A stretch of DNA of 64,000 bases from Mycobacterium sp. (lineage in GTDB: Bacteria; Actinomycetota; Actinomycetes; Mycobacteriales; Mycobacteriaceae), in assembly GCA_023264735.1 (NCBI GenBank), contig JAHFVD010000015.1, positions 13,217-77,216 on the forward strand. The letters are read 5' to 3'. Under the pieces are notes generated by a model. The model had not been told where the DNA came from, made no database searches, and saw nothing but the letters and a program-made list of their open reading frames with translations. Positions 55,824 through 64,000 of the stretch are shown here, piece after piece (positions within the stretch are counted from its first letter, which is position 1; every line of letters starts with the position of its first letter). The position numbers were made by a program, and so were the translations under genes.

Positions 55824-56668
55824 ACCTTTCCTCTCCAAGGGACGGCGCGACGCTCGACAGCGCGCAGTAGACCGTCGATCACGAGCCCCGAGATGCCGAT
55901 CGCGAAGATGCCGACGAGCACGACAGGGGTGTTGTTGTAATTGCTGGCGTCCTTGACCAAGCCGCCGATACCGGGGATGCCGTTGAACAACTCGGCGGCG
56001 ACCACCGACGAGTAGGCCATGCCGACAGCGAGCCGGATACCGGTGAACGTCTCCGGCAGGGCCGAGGGAATGACGATGTCGCGCACCACATCACGTCGCG
56101 AGGCACCCAGTGCCCTGGCCGCCTCGACCAGGCTGACCGGCACGGCGACGACGGCCGCGGTGGTGGCCACTGCGGCGGGCGGTAGCGCCGCCAGCGCCAG
56201 CAGGGTGACCTTGGGTGCCTCGTCGATGCCGAGCCAGATGACCAGCAGGAAGAAGTACGCCAGCGGAGGCAACGCCCGCAGGAACGTCAGCCATGGTTCC
56301 AGCACGCTGCGGACCCAGGGGATCGAACCCATCAACAAGCCGAGCAGGAGGCCGCCGGCCACACCGATGACAACACCGGCGAACACCCGGCGCAACGTCA
56401 TGTACAGGTGCTCCCACAGCAGGTAGCCGGCGTACCCGCGGACACCGTCATGCGTGGTCGACACGTCGATGAAGGCCCGCCACACCGTGCTCGGGTAGGG
56501 GACGAAGGTCTGGTTCCAGATCCCGCTTGCAGCCGCCACCTGCCAGACGATGAAGAACACCAGCAGCGACAGCAGGGGAAGCGCGACGCGCGACAGCCAC
56601 CCCGGGAACCGGCTACCGCCGCGCGGGCGGATGGCGTCGGGAGGGGCGACGTCGACGAATACGGACAC
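55820..56668 (-). CDS. Sulfonate/taurine-type ABC transporter permease
   Basis: A 282-residue inner-membrane permease of the SsuC/TauC family with about six helices and the cytoplasmic EAA loop (AARALGASRRDVVRDIVIPS) that contacts the ATPase. GTG start at 56668 with AAAGG upstream. First gene of the ABC operon; divergent from the glutamine-synthetase-like gene over 173 bases. Confidence 0.92.
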   Translation of the reverse strand: MSVFVDVAPPDAIRPRGGSRFPGWLSRVALPLLSLLVFFIVWQVAAASGIWNQTFVPYPSTVWRAFIDVSTTHDGVRGYAGYLLWEHLYMTLRRVFAGVVIGVAGGLLLGLLMGSIPWVRSVLEPWLTFLRALPPLAYFFLLVIWLGIDEAPKVTLLALAALPPAAVATTAAVVAVPVSLVEAARALGASRRDVVRDIVIPSALPETFTGIRLAVGMAYSSVVAAELFNGIPGIGGLVKDASNYNNTPVVLVGIFAIGISGLVIDGLLRAVERRAVPWRGKV

Positions 56669-56797
56669 CGCAATACCTTTGCGTGGGCGTTAACCCGCTG
56701 TGAATGTCTATGCTCAGCGCGAATCAAACTCTGCCCAGGTAGTTGTGCTCACGCCGACGCTAAACCTTTTTCTCTCGATTGCCGGCGGGAGAGAGTG

Positions 56798-56845
56798 ATG
56801 GCCACCCGTCTTGATTTCTCTCTTCCGAGGAGGCCCCTACCGTGA
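56798..56845 (+). CDS. Possible 15-codon upstream ORF
   Basis: An ATG behind GGGAGAGAG opens a 15-residue frame whose TGA overlaps the GTG start of the glutamine-synthetase-like gene by two bases. The AGGAGG that serves the downstream gene lies inside it. This layout suggests translational coupling or leader control, but the peptide has no cysteine or other telling residue, and coincidence cannot be excluded. A CTCTC/GAGAG pair just upstream (56771-56795) could form a hairpin. Confidence 0.35.
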   Translation: MATRLDFSLPRRPLP

Positions 56846-58161
56846 CGCAGGTGCACGATGCTGAGTCCGAGTTGCTGGGGCGCCTGCATGACGGCTCGCT
56901 GACCGAGATCGAGGTGGCTTGGAGCGACCCCTTCGGCCACGCCGCCGGAAAGCGGATCCCGGCAAAGCAATTCATCGACCGCGCCAAGCACGGATTCGCG
57001 TTCTGCGAGGCGGCCCTCGGATGGAACACCGACGGTACCGTGATCGACGGGCTGCGGCTGACCAACTGGGACGACGGGTATCCCGACGTGCACGCCATCC
57101 CCGACTTCTCGACGTACAAACCACTGCCGTGGCGTGCCGGTGTGGGCCACGTGATTTCGGACATCGTCCGCCCGGACGGCACGCCGTCGCTGCTCGACCC
57201 ACGCGGAGTGCTGCGCCGGGTGATCGCGCGGCTGGGCTCGCTGGGCTACACCGCAAAGATCGGCGTCGAGTTCGAGTTCTATCTGCTGCAACCCGACGGC
57301 TCGCCGATCCAGAACGAGATCCAGGCCTACTCATTGCAGAATGCCAACGGCCTGGACCCGCTGCTCTCCGATCTGCATGAGACCCTCGGCGAGTTCACCC
57401 GACTGGAGGGCGTGCAGACCGAGTACGGGCCTGGTCAGGTGGAGACCAACCTGGTGTACACCGACGCGTTGGCCGCCGCCGACGACGGCGCCCGACTGAA
57501 GTACGCCACCAAGGAAGTTGCTCGTAAGCACGGCAAGGTGGCCAGCTTCATGCCCAAGCCGTTCTCCGAGCACTCGGGAAGCTCAGCGCACCTGCACATC
57601 TCACTGTGGCGCGGCGACGAACCCGCGTTCGCCCCGGTCGACGGCCAAGAGGGTGAGCTGACCCTGCTCGCCATCGCCGGCCTGCTCGAGCACCTTCCTG
57701 CAATCACCTTGTTCGGGGCGCACTCGGTCAACGCCTACCGGCGCTACACGCCGGACTCGTTCGCCCCCGACACCGTGAACTGGAGCCGGGACAACCGCAG
57801 CGCGGCCATCCGGTCACTGGTGGAGGAGTCGCCGGGCGCCTCGCGCATCGAATTACGTTCGGGGGCTTCGGATGCCAACCCCTACTGGCTGATCGCCTCG
57901 GCGCTGGCCGCCGTGGTCGCCGGCCTGGAAGCCGGCCGCCCGCCGACGCCCGCCGGCACCGGCAACCTGTACGGCAAGGGCTCGCCCTTGCCGGACTCGC
58001 TGGGCACCGCGCTGGCGCTGACCGAGCAGGACGACACGATCCTGGAGATCCTCGGGCGCGACTCAGTACTCGACTTCGTTTCACTCGCCCGCAGCGAATG
58101 GCAGGCCTATACCAGTCACGTCAGTGACTGGGAGCGGCACCGCTACCTGACAACCTCATGA
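56842..58161 (+). CDS. Glutamine-synthetase-family ligase in the sulfur locus
   Basis: A 439-residue GS-fold enzyme of the GlnA3/PuuA-like branch. Catalytic-barrel motifs include IGVEFEFYLL, the GPGQVETNL metal site and SSAHLHISLW; the region NAYRRYTPDSFAPDTVNW follows. The usual adenylylation tyrosine region of GlnA is not evident. It may gamma-glutamylate an amine substrate such as an aminosulfonate, an inference from its sfnG/sfnB/ABC neighbours. GTG 56842 with AGGAGG; stop overlaps the next gene's ATG (ATGA). Two Met and one Cys in the whole protein. Confidence 0.9.
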   Translation: MTQVHDAESELLGRLHDGSLTEIEVAWSDPFGHAAGKRIPAKQFIDRAKHGFAFCEAALGWNTDGTVIDGLRLTNWDDGYPDVHAIPDFSTYKPLPWRAGVGHVISDIVRPDGTPSLLDPRGVLRRVIARLGSLGYTAKIGVEFEFYLLQPDGSPIQNEIQAYSLQNANGLDPLLSDLHETLGEFTRLEGVQTEYGPGQVETNLVYTDALAAADDGARLKYATKEVARKHGKVASFMPKPFSEHSGSSAHLHISLWRGDEPAFAPVDGQEGELTLLAIAGLLEHLPAITLFGAHSVNAYRRYTPDSFAPDTVNWSRDNRSAAIRSLVEESPGASRIELRSGASDANPYWLIASALAAVVAGLEAGRPPTPAGTGNLYGKGSPLPDSLGTALALTEQDDTILEILGRDSVLDFVSLARSEWQAYTSHVSDWERHRYLTTS

Positions 58162-59186
58162 GCGGCCCACGGTTCGGGGTGTGGGCGCCGGTGTACGGCA
58201 ACCACGGTGCCCGCCTGCACCCCGATGATTTGCCGGACGCCAGTTACCGGCGCACCCGCGATCTGCTTGTCCATGCCGAAAATCGCGGCTATGACGCAAC
58301 ATTGGTGGCCCAGCACGTCATCCATCCCAGCGACACCGAGAACGACGTCCTGGAAACCTGGTCTACCCTCGCGGGGTTGGCCGAGGCGACGGAGCGAATC
58401 GAGCTGATCGGGGCGATCAAGCCGCTGCTGTTCAACCCGCTGGTCTTCGCCAAGGTCGCCGCCAACATCGCCGACATCTCCGGGGGCCGGTTGTCGATCA
58501 ACGTGGTCAGTGGCTGGTTCCTGCCCGAACTCGAGGCGCTCGGGATCGATCCGCTGGCCCACGACGACCGCTACGCCTACACCGAGGAGTGGTTGCAGAC
58601 GGTCCTGGACCTGTGGAGCGGTAAGCATGTCGACATCGGCGATCACGGGGGACAGTCGGGGGGACAGCAGGCCTTGGTGCGACCGGTTCCCAAGCCTGTT
58701 CCACCGGTTTACGTCGGCGGCGAATCGGAGCCGGGCCGGGCGCTGGGCGCCTCGCACGGCGACGTGTACTTCATCAACGGCAGGCCCCTTGCCGACACGA
58801 CCGCTCTGATCGAGGACCTGCGGGCGCGGCCCCGCGACCGCGGGCCGTTGCGATTCGGGTTGTCGGCCTTCGTGATTGCGCGCCCCACTGAGGCTGAGGC
58901 CAAAGCCGAGGAGGCGCATCTGCAGGCTCTGATCGATGCCGAATCGCGTCCGGAGATCTCCACCGGCACCGACCCGAACACCGCCATGTACAAGGTGCTC
59001 GCCGGAACTTCGCGCATCGGTTCCAACGGCGGCACGCTGGCCGGCCTGGTCGGCAGCTATGAGCAGGTGATCGAGCGGATCGACGCCTTCCACGCCGCCG
59101 GGATCGAATTGTTCATGCTGCAATTCCAGCCGATCGAGTCCGAGCTGGACCGCTTCGCCGACCACATCATCAGCCATTACCGCTGA
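58158..59186 (+). CDS. sfnG: SfnG-type FMN-dependent (dimethylsulfone) monooxygenase
   Basis: A 342-residue luciferase-like (TIM-barrel) flavin monooxygenase close to SfnG/SsuD. Typical stretches are FGVWAPVYGNHGARL, GRLSINVVSGWFLPELEALG and PPVYVGGESEPGRALGASHG. SfnG uses FMNH2 and oxygen to split dimethylsulfone to methanesulfinate; SsuD releases sulfite from alkanesulfonates. No cysteine, three Met. Operon: GS-like - sfnG - sfnB. A separate flavin reductase is not encoded here. Confidence 0.88.
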   Translation: MSGPRFGVWAPVYGNHGARLHPDDLPDASYRRTRDLLVHAENRGYDATLVAQHVIHPSDTENDVLETWSTLAGLAEATERIELIGAIKPLLFNPLVFAKVAANIADISGGRLSINVVSGWFLPELEALGIDPLAHDDRYAYTEEWLQTVLDLWSGKHVDIGDHGGQSGGQQALVRPVPKPVPPVYVGGESEPGRALGASHGDVYFINGRPLADTTALIEDLRARPRDRGPLRFGLSAFVIARPTEAEAKAEEAHLQALIDAESRPEISTGTDPNTAMYKVLAGTSRIGSNGGTLAGLVGSYEQVIERIDAFHAAGIELFMLQFQPIESELDRFADHIISHYR

Positions 59187-59203
59187 AAGGCTGTCAAACG
59201 CCC

Positions 59204-60451
59204 ATGACCGCACAGACTTCTGAAGCGTCCCGCCCGGTGGCCCCGCGCCCGAGGTTCACCAGCGAGCCGCTGGATGGAACGCCGGCCGAGCGACTGGACC
59301 GGCTCACCGCGGTCGTCGATGACCTGCGTCCGACCGATGCCGCCGCCGAGCGCGACCGGGTGCTGCAGTACGACGCCGTCGAGGCGATCCGCCGCACCGG
59401 TGTGCTGACCCTTCGCGTGCCCGCGCGTTACGGGGGACCGGGTGGCTCGGTGCGGGACGTGCTGACCGCGGTCATCCGGATCGCGCACGGCAGTTCCAAT
59501 GTCGCCCAAGCGCTTCGGCCGCACTTCGGTTTCGCCGAACGGCTGCTGAGCAACCGCGCCACCGAAGACGAACGCGAGGAGTGGTTCCCGCGGGTCAACG
59601 TCGGAGTGATCGTCGGCAACGCGATCACCGACGCGAAAGGTAAGACGCCCGCGGGGGCCGACACCACGCTGCTGGCCGACGGTGACGGTGTGTTGCGGCT
59701 CAACGGCTACAAATTCTATTCCACCGGAACGCTTTTCGCCGACCTGATCGCGGTCTCGGCGAGCGATGCCGAAGGCCGGGACCTGCAGGCAATCGTGCCG
59801 GTCGACCGCGCTGGAGTCGAATTGTTCGACGACTGGGAGGGTTTCGGCCAGCGCACCACTGCGAGCGGTGGCACCCGGTTCACCAATGTCGAGGTCCGCC
59901 CGCACGAGGTGACCACCGTGTCCGACGGTAGGCATCTGGGCCACAGCACCGCGTTCCTGCAGCTGTATCTGGCTGCGGTGGCCGCAGGTATCGCGGCAGC
60001 AGCGCGTGACGACGCCGTCTGGTACGTGCAGAACAAGGCACGTCCGGCGTCGCATTCACTGGCCGACACCGCCGCAGGTGACCCATTCACCCTGCAGGCG
60101 GTCGGCGAGATCGCCGCGAATGCGTCCGCCGCCGAGGCGCTCGTGCTCAACGCCGCCGACGCGCTCGACGCGGTGGTGGACTCCGGCCGTGTCGGCGACG
60201 CCGACGAACTGGCCCGGGTGGCGATCGTCGTCGCCGAGGCACAGCTGATCGCCGAACGGCTCACCCTGGCCGCGGCCGAGCGGCTCTTCGACACCGGCGG
60301 GGCGTCGGCCACCGCGCGCGCACTCAACCTCGACCGGCACTGGCGTAACGTCCGCACAGTCGCCACCCACAATCCGCTGGCCTACAAGGCCCACGCGGCA
60401 GGCAACTACGTCGTCAACGGAGTGTGGCCGCCGGCCAACGGCTACTTCTGA
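59204..60451 (+). CDS. sfnB: SfnB-family acyl-CoA-dehydrogenase-like sulfur acquisition oxidoreductase
   Basis: A 415-residue flavoprotein of the SfnB/DszC type (acyl-CoA-dehydrogenase fold used as a flavin-dependent monooxygenase). Conserved stretches include LRVPARYGGPGGSVRDVLTA, GYKFYSTGTLFADLIAVSA and DRHWRNVRTVATHNPLAYKA, the last typical of DszC-like enzymes. It probably oxidises an organosulfur compound to feed SfnG. Remarkably it has no cysteine and no methionine except the initiator. Last gene of the operon; its stop abuts the convergent DUF2237 gene. Confidence 0.88.
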   Translation: MTAQTSEASRPVAPRPRFTSEPLDGTPAERLDRLTAVVDDLRPTDAAAERDRVLQYDAVEAIRRTGVLTLRVPARYGGPGGSVRDVLTAVIRIAHGSSNVAQALRPHFGFAERLLSNRATEDEREEWFPRVNVGVIVGNAITDAKGKTPAGADTTLLADGDGVLRLNGYKFYSTGTLFADLIAVSASDAEGRDLQAIVPVDRAGVELFDDWEGFGQRTTASGGTRFTNVEVRPHEVTTVSDGRHLGHSTAFLQLYLAAVAAGIAAAARDDAVWYVQNKARPASHSLADTAAGDPFTLQAVGEIAANASAAEALVLNAADALDAVVDSGRVGDADELARVAIVVAEAQLIAERLTLAAAERLFDTGGASATARALNLDRHWRNVRTVATHNPLAYKAHAAGNYVVNGVWPPANGYF

Positions 60452-60838
60452 TCACAGGCTGCCGATATCGTCGGGAACATCGACGGCGTACTCCTGCAAC
60501 GTCTCCAGCGGGACCACTTCCAGGGTCCGCTCGTGGGTGCAGGCCAGCACCACCGGCGCCGCATGACCGTCGGTATGGGCGCGCAGCCAATTCAGCGCCG
60601 TCACACACCACCGGTCGCCGGGCGTCAGGCCCGGGAACCGATACTGCGGCATCGGGGTCGCCAGGTCATTGCCGATCGAGCGCTGATGCGCGAGGAACTC
60701 GGCGGTCACCACCGCGCAGATGGTGTGCCGGCCGGCGTCCTCCGGGCCCGTCGAACAGCAGCCGTCGCGATAGAAACCCGTCATCGGGTCGGTTCCGCAC
60801 GGTTCAAGGGGACCGCCCAGCACATTGCGATCAGCCAT
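60452..60838 (-). CDS. DUF2237 family protein
   Basis: A 128-residue DUF2237 protein (NVLGGPLEPCGTDPMTGFYR; GLTPGDRWCVTALNWLRAH). It is cysteine-rich (six Cys, three Met), in sharp contrast with its sulfur-poor neighbour. ATG 60838 chosen; the longer frame upstream looks non-coding. Function unknown. Confidence 0.85.
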   Translation of the reverse strand: MADRNVLGGPLEPCGTDPMTGFYRDGCCSTGPEDAGRHTICAVVTAEFLAHQRSIGNDLATPMPQYRFPGLTPGDRWCVTALNWLRAHTDGHAAPVVLACTHERTLEVVPLETLQEYAVDVPDDIGSL

Positions 60839-60908
60839 CCTGTCAGTATTCCGTGCTGCGGGAAGCGATGGGGCTCGTCCGCCGTTATTGGCCGCGGCGG
60901 GTCCCTCC

Positions 60909-61622
60909 TCACTCGGTGGGGAGGGGCCCGTCTTCTTGCCGGCCACGCCGACGCCATCCGCGATACCCGCGGTGGGCCGCGAACGCCCCGATGATCGCGG
61001 TGATACACCAGATCACGACCGCGACGTAGGCCAGCGGTGAGGACAGATCCGAGATCGACGCCCCCAGTGCGGTGTACACGAAGGCCCGCGGCGCAGATCC
61101 GATGAAGGCTCCGATCGCCATCTGCCACAACGGCATTCCGAAGGCGCCGAACGCGTACGACGCCATTGCGTCGGAGATACCCGGCACGAACCGCTGACCC
61201 ACGACCGCCCACAATCCACGGCGCTGGATCTGCGCGTCGATGCGTGCCGACCAGTCGGCCCCGAGCAAGACCCGGGCGCTGTCCCGGCCGGCACGCCGGC
61301 CGAGCAGTGCGGCGATGATCGCCGTCGTGACCGTCGAACCCAGGGTCACGAACGTGCCGAGCAGGGGCCCGAACAACACGCCGCTGCCGGCGGCCAGCAG
61401 TGGGCCCGGCACGAATACCGCGGCCAGCACCGCCGAAACCGCCAGATAGACCAGGGGAGCCAGCGGTCCGGTTGCGGCCACCGCATCGCGAACCTGCCCG
61501 ACGTCGATCACCCGGGACACCGCCACCAGATAGAACAGCCCCAGCAAGAAACCGACGAACAGTCCGAGCCGCAGGATATGAGGCCACCGGCGGGCTAGCG
61601 GCGGATCGTTGTTGTCGGCCAT
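60909..61622 (-). CDS. TVP38/TMEM64 (VTT-domain) membrane protein
   Basis: A 237-residue membrane protein with about five helices and the VTT signature (FVPGPLLAAGSGVLFGPLLG; RFVPGISDAMASYAFGAF). VTT/DedA-like proteins are lipid scramblase or undecaprenyl-phosphate-type flippase relatives. A basic C-terminal tail (RGWRRRGRQ) is cytoplasmic. Starts immediately after the stop of the thioesterase gene, so part of the operon HxlR-thioesterase-VTT. Confidence 0.88.
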   Translation of the reverse strand: MADNNDPPLARRWPHILRLGLFVGFLLGLFYLVAVSRVIDVGQVRDAVAATGPLAPLVYLAVSAVLAAVFVPGPLLAAGSGVLFGPLLGTFVTLGSTVTTAIIAALLGRRAGRDSARVLLGADWSARIDAQIQRRGLWAVVGQRFVPGISDAMASYAFGAFGMPLWQMAIGAFIGSAPRAFVYTALGASISDLSSPLAYVAVVIWCITAIIGAFAAHRGYRGWRRRGRQEDGPLPTE

Positions 61623-62432
61623 TCAGTCTTTGTAGTAGACGATCTGATGACTGGTCGCCAGCAGGGTCGCGTCGCGGCCCCAGATCTGCGCGGTCTGGTC
61701 GAAGTAACCGCGGGCAAAACGCTGGGCGTGTGCACTGGCCAGGACGTAGTCGGTGCCCTGTCTGGCCAGCTCGGCACCGTCGACATGGAAGTAGGTCGTC
61801 AGCGAGATCGTGCCGGCCGGCAGCATGCGCCCGCGGCGCAAAAACACCCTCGGGTAGAACACATCACTGAGCGCGCTGAGCGCGGCGAAGTCGAGTGCGC
61901 GAGCCGGGCGTTGACGCACCCACAATGTCGTGGTGGACGACGAGCTTTCGGCAGGCTCGGTCGGCACCGCGCCGTCGACGTAGCGCATGTCGTAATTGCG
62001 CATCCACGGAACAGGCCCGGGAAGCGTTGTGTGCGTGGGGCTCTCGGGATCCGGCACCGTCGGCATCGTGGCTTCGGTGTCGGACCAGGCATCGCGACGG
62101 ACGCCGAAGACAGCGGTGGCGGTGGTGGTCAGCCCGTGGTCCTGAGCCACTTCGGCGGTCCAGTGCTGGTTGGTCCGGTTGGTGCGTGCGGCGCGCACGG
62201 TGATATCGAAACTACCGTCGGTGGCCGGCGCCAGATAGTTGACGGTCAACGCGACGGGTTCACCGATTCGGTCCGGGTGGCGTTCGATCGCGCGGATGAT
62301 CGCCGCCGCCGTCACGCCGCCGAACGGCCCGACCATATTCGCGTACTCCGGATTGGTCTGCCCGGTGTACTGCCCGATTCCGTTGTCCGCCAGGTCGATT
62401 GCGGTGTCGAATGAATGAAGGGTGGTGGTCAT
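61623..62432 (-). CDS. Acyl-CoA thioesterase-like protein (double hotdog)
   Basis: A 269-residue thioesterase-superfamily protein. The first hotdog contains MVGPFGGVTAAAIIRAIERH; the second half contains the DVFYPRVFLRRGRM region and ends SAHAQRFARGYFDQTAQIWG, as in TesB-like acyl-CoA thioesterase II. It hydrolyses acyl-CoA to free acid and CoA. Overlaps the HxlR gene by four bases and the VTT gene is directly downstream. Confidence 0.85.
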   Translation of the reverse strand: MTTTLHSFDTAIDLADNGIGQYTGQTNPEYANMVGPFGGVTAAAIIRAIERHPDRIGEPVALTVNYLAPATDGSFDITVRAARTNRTNQHWTAEVAQDHGLTTTATAVFGVRRDAWSDTEATMPTVPDPESPTHTTLPGPVPWMRNYDMRYVDGAVPTEPAESSSSTTTLWVRQRPARALDFAALSALSDVFYPRVFLRRGRMLPAGTISLTTYFHVDGAELARQGTDYVLASAHAQRFARGYFDQTAQIWGRDATLLATSHQIVYYKD

Positions 62433-62920
62433 CGGATCGTCTTTCCGGTCGTGGCGGATCGTGCACCCGGGCCGGGCCGCGGCTCGGTGTCGTACGCGGT
62501 CAGGAGACGCTGGTCACCGCTGCATCGCAGTGTCAGTTCGACGGCATGTCCGCAGTCTCGGTGGACGACCTCGACAGGGGGGCCGGCCGGATCGGCCTCC
62601 CACTTGTCGCCCCACTGCATCAGCGCGATCACCGCGGGCAGCAGGTCGCGGCCTTTGTCGGTCAGTCGGTACTCGTGGCGTTCGCGTTGACCCGGTTCCT
62701 GATACGGCACTCGCCGCAGCACGCCGGCGGCGACCAGGGTGCTCAGCCGGTCGGTCAGGACTTGGCGGGGACAGCCGATGCGGGCTTGGAATCGCTCGAA
62801 ACGTCGTGCGCCGTAGAACGCCTCACGCAGGACCAGGAGGGTCCATTTTTCGCCGACGACGTCCAGTGCTCGTTTGACCGAACAGTTTTCGGCCCTGATC
62901 TGGTCGCGGACGGCGGACAT
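62429..62920 (-). CDS. HxlR-family winged-helix regulator
   Basis: A 163-residue HxlR-type regulator. The winged helix lies at about residues 12-100 (ALDVVGEKWTLLVLREAFYG; GCPRQVLTDRLSTLVAAGVL; YRLTDKGRDLLPAVIALMQW). A C-terminal extension has C/H residues (HRDCGHAVELTLRCSG) reminiscent of a small metal site. ATG 62920 chosen; GTG 62926 adds two residues. Likely regulator of the thioesterase-VTT operon it heads. Confidence 0.87.
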   Translation of the reverse strand: MSAVRDQIRAENCSVKRALDVVGEKWTLLVLREAFYGARRFERFQARIGCPRQVLTDRLSTLVAAGVLRRVPYQEPGQRERHEYRLTDKGRDLLPAVIALMQWGDKWEADPAGPPVEVVHRDCGHAVELTLRCSGDQRLLTAYDTEPRPGPGARSATTGKTIR

Positions 62921-62995
62921 GGCCACCAGCCTAGCAGAGTCTGAATTCTGGACTCAGATGTACCGCGAACGCCACTCAAGGGCGTTCAGGGTGGA

Positions 62996-64000
62996 CTAGA
63001 CCAGCGTGGACTTCAGCGAGGACAGGTCGGTCTTCATCAGGACGACGTTGTAGTTGCCCCACAGCGACATGTTCCAGTACAGGGTGCTCTCGTCGGGATT
63101 GCCATTGCTGTCGACCAGCTTTCCGGTGCCCGACCACGGGTGAATCATCGGCGCGTACAGCCCCGGGTACGTCGCCGAGGTCGCCACCGTGATCGGCGCC
63201 GACCACTGGCCATTGGGTTCGTCGGCATAGCGGAGCTTGACGTTGTTGTTGCCGTCGCCGTACATCATCACGTACTTGCCCAGATAGTCGTTGTACTGCA
63301 CCGACATCTCGCTGACGTTCCCGCCGGTCTTGGCGCCGAACAGGCCGCCGAGCATTCCGCCCAACACCTTGGGGTTGTTGGCCCAGTCGATGATGGGGCC
63401 GAAAAGGCCTGCGGAACGGGTGGAATCGCCGATGATCGGGGTGGCGGCGACGGGCGTGCCGGTCACCCAGTCCTTTCCGTTCCAGTACTGGTACTTCGCG
63501 AGGTTGTTGACATCATCGACGGCGACTCGGGACAAGTAGGCCGAGCCGGCGCGCCCCGACGGCGTGCCGAATGCGTAGAGGTACTGGGTATCTCCCTCGG
63601 CGACCTGGTCGGCCGGTTCCAGGACGTAGGCCGCCTGCTGGAAATTCTGGTTGCCGGGGACGTACGCGTGCGACGACCCGAACCAGCTGGCCGAGCGGAT
63701 GGTCGAGGGCACCAGCACCCACTTGTCGGTGTCCGGGTTGTACATCGAGATCGCCGAGTAGTTGGTGGTCCACCGGCCCGGGGTGTCCCAGGACTTGACC
63801 GACATGTAGTTGACGTACTGCTGGTTGTTCACCGAGATGGCCGAGGTCGGGATGATCGTTACCTCGGAGTTGGAGAACGGGAACAGCGCAGACGACGAGC
63901 TCGGGATGAACTGGTAGGCGTAGCCGGTCGGCAGCAGGGTCAGGCCGTTGGTCAGGTTCTTGTCCTGGCTGAGCAGCAGAACGTTCGAGCGCCAGTCGCC
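62996..64000 (-). CDS. DUF4185-domain protein, 5' end outside the window
   Basis: At least 335 codons open to the window edge, so the N-terminus is missing. The visible part is a DUF4185-type beta-propeller-like domain with repeated Trp/Tyr motifs (TSAISVNNQQYVNYMSVKSW; RWTTNYSAISMYNPDTDKW; YGDGNNNVKLRYADEPNGQW; SLWGNYNVVLMKTDLS). Mycobacterial members are usually exported and may bind or cleave glycans; the signal peptide would lie outside the window. Confidence 0.88.
   Translation of the reverse strand, partial: GDWRSNVLLLSQDKNLTNGLTLLPTGYAYQFIPSSSSALFPFSNSEVTIIPTSAISVNNQQYVNYMSVKSWDTPGRWTTNYSAISMYNPDTDKWVLVPSTIRSASWFGSSHAYVPGNQNFQQAAYVLEPADQVAEGDTQYLYAFGTPSGRAGSAYLSRVAVDDVNNLAKYQYWNGKDWVTGTPVAATPIIGDSTRSAGLFGPIIDWANNPKVLGGMLGGLFGAKTGGNVSEMSVQYNDYLGKYVMMYGDGNNNVKLRYADEPNGQWSAPITVATSATYPGLYAPMIHPWSGTGKLVDSNGNPDESTLYWNMSLWGNYNVVLMKTDLSSLKSTLV

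Noticed and set aside
56669..56841. Second poly-Cys leader ORF ahead of the ABC or GS-like operon
   Set aside because: No short frame ending in Cys codons was found on either strand of this gap.
1..64000. CRISPR array or rRNA operon
   Set aside because: No regularly spaced direct repeats and no rRNA-like sequence were seen anywhere in the window.

Overview
The window is high-GC actinobacterial DNA from a rapidly growing Mycobacterium (Mycolicibacterium-type). The backbone follows the mycobacterial chromosome order known from M. tuberculosis: Rv2375-like gene, hrcA, dnaJ2, rsmE, phoH, ybeY, a CBS/CorC protein, a cytidine-deaminase-like protein, era, an amidase, recO, uppS, zur/smtB, glyS, a TPM-domain protein, dgt, dnaG and tRNA-Asn. 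All calls come from reading the sequence and from recalled family knowledge; no database search was run.

Region by region. 1-3.5 kb: heat-shock repressor operon with a CIRCE operator. 3.5-8.7 kb: accessory insertion between rsmE and phoH (GAF-LuxR regulator, P450, SnoaL protein, mycothiol-type enzyme, alpha/beta hydrolase, TetR with twin operators). 8.7-24.5 kb: ribosome/RNA maturation, cell-wall lipid carrier, zinc regulation and replication genes. 24.5-26.5 kb: small genes, tRNA-Asn and gene debris (truncated IS630 transposase joined to a fragment of a cadherin/VCBS-type repeat protein). 26.5-31.4 kb: oxidoreductase, LAL-type regulator, lipoprotein. 31.4-37 kb: a three-gene Wadjet/MksBEF-type SMC operon (JetA-JetB-JetC) with no JetD nuclease beside it. 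37.2-40 kb: SWIM protein, F420-type reductase, TetR. 40-46.6 kb: a block (DapB-like oxidoreductase, MoxR ATPase, VWA protein, two membrane proteins including an AveC-like one, TetR) bracketed by four copies of one palindromic operator. 46.7-49.6 kb: MmpL transporter.

The most remarkable part is 49.6-60.5 kb, which reads as a sulfur-scavenging and sulfur-storage locus. It holds a Family 2A encapsulin shell gene with its SufS-type cysteine desulfurase cargo, a leaderless poly-cysteine leader ORF, a TQXA/thioester-fold protein whose thioester cysteine is replaced by serine, a sulfonate-type ABC transporter, a glutamine-synthetase-like ligase, and SfnG/SfnB-type monooxygenases. By hand count the nine proteins (3443 residues) contain only 20 Met and 4 Cys. 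That suggests genes expressed under sulfur starvation and selected to spend little sulfur. The cargo's N-terminal tail carries three copies of an APRG motif spaced exactly 57 residues apart, which I read as degenerate repeats that may interact with the shell.

The window ends in a DUF2237 protein, a VTT membrane protein, a thioesterase, an HxlR regulator and the 3' part of a DUF4185 gene that runs off the end.
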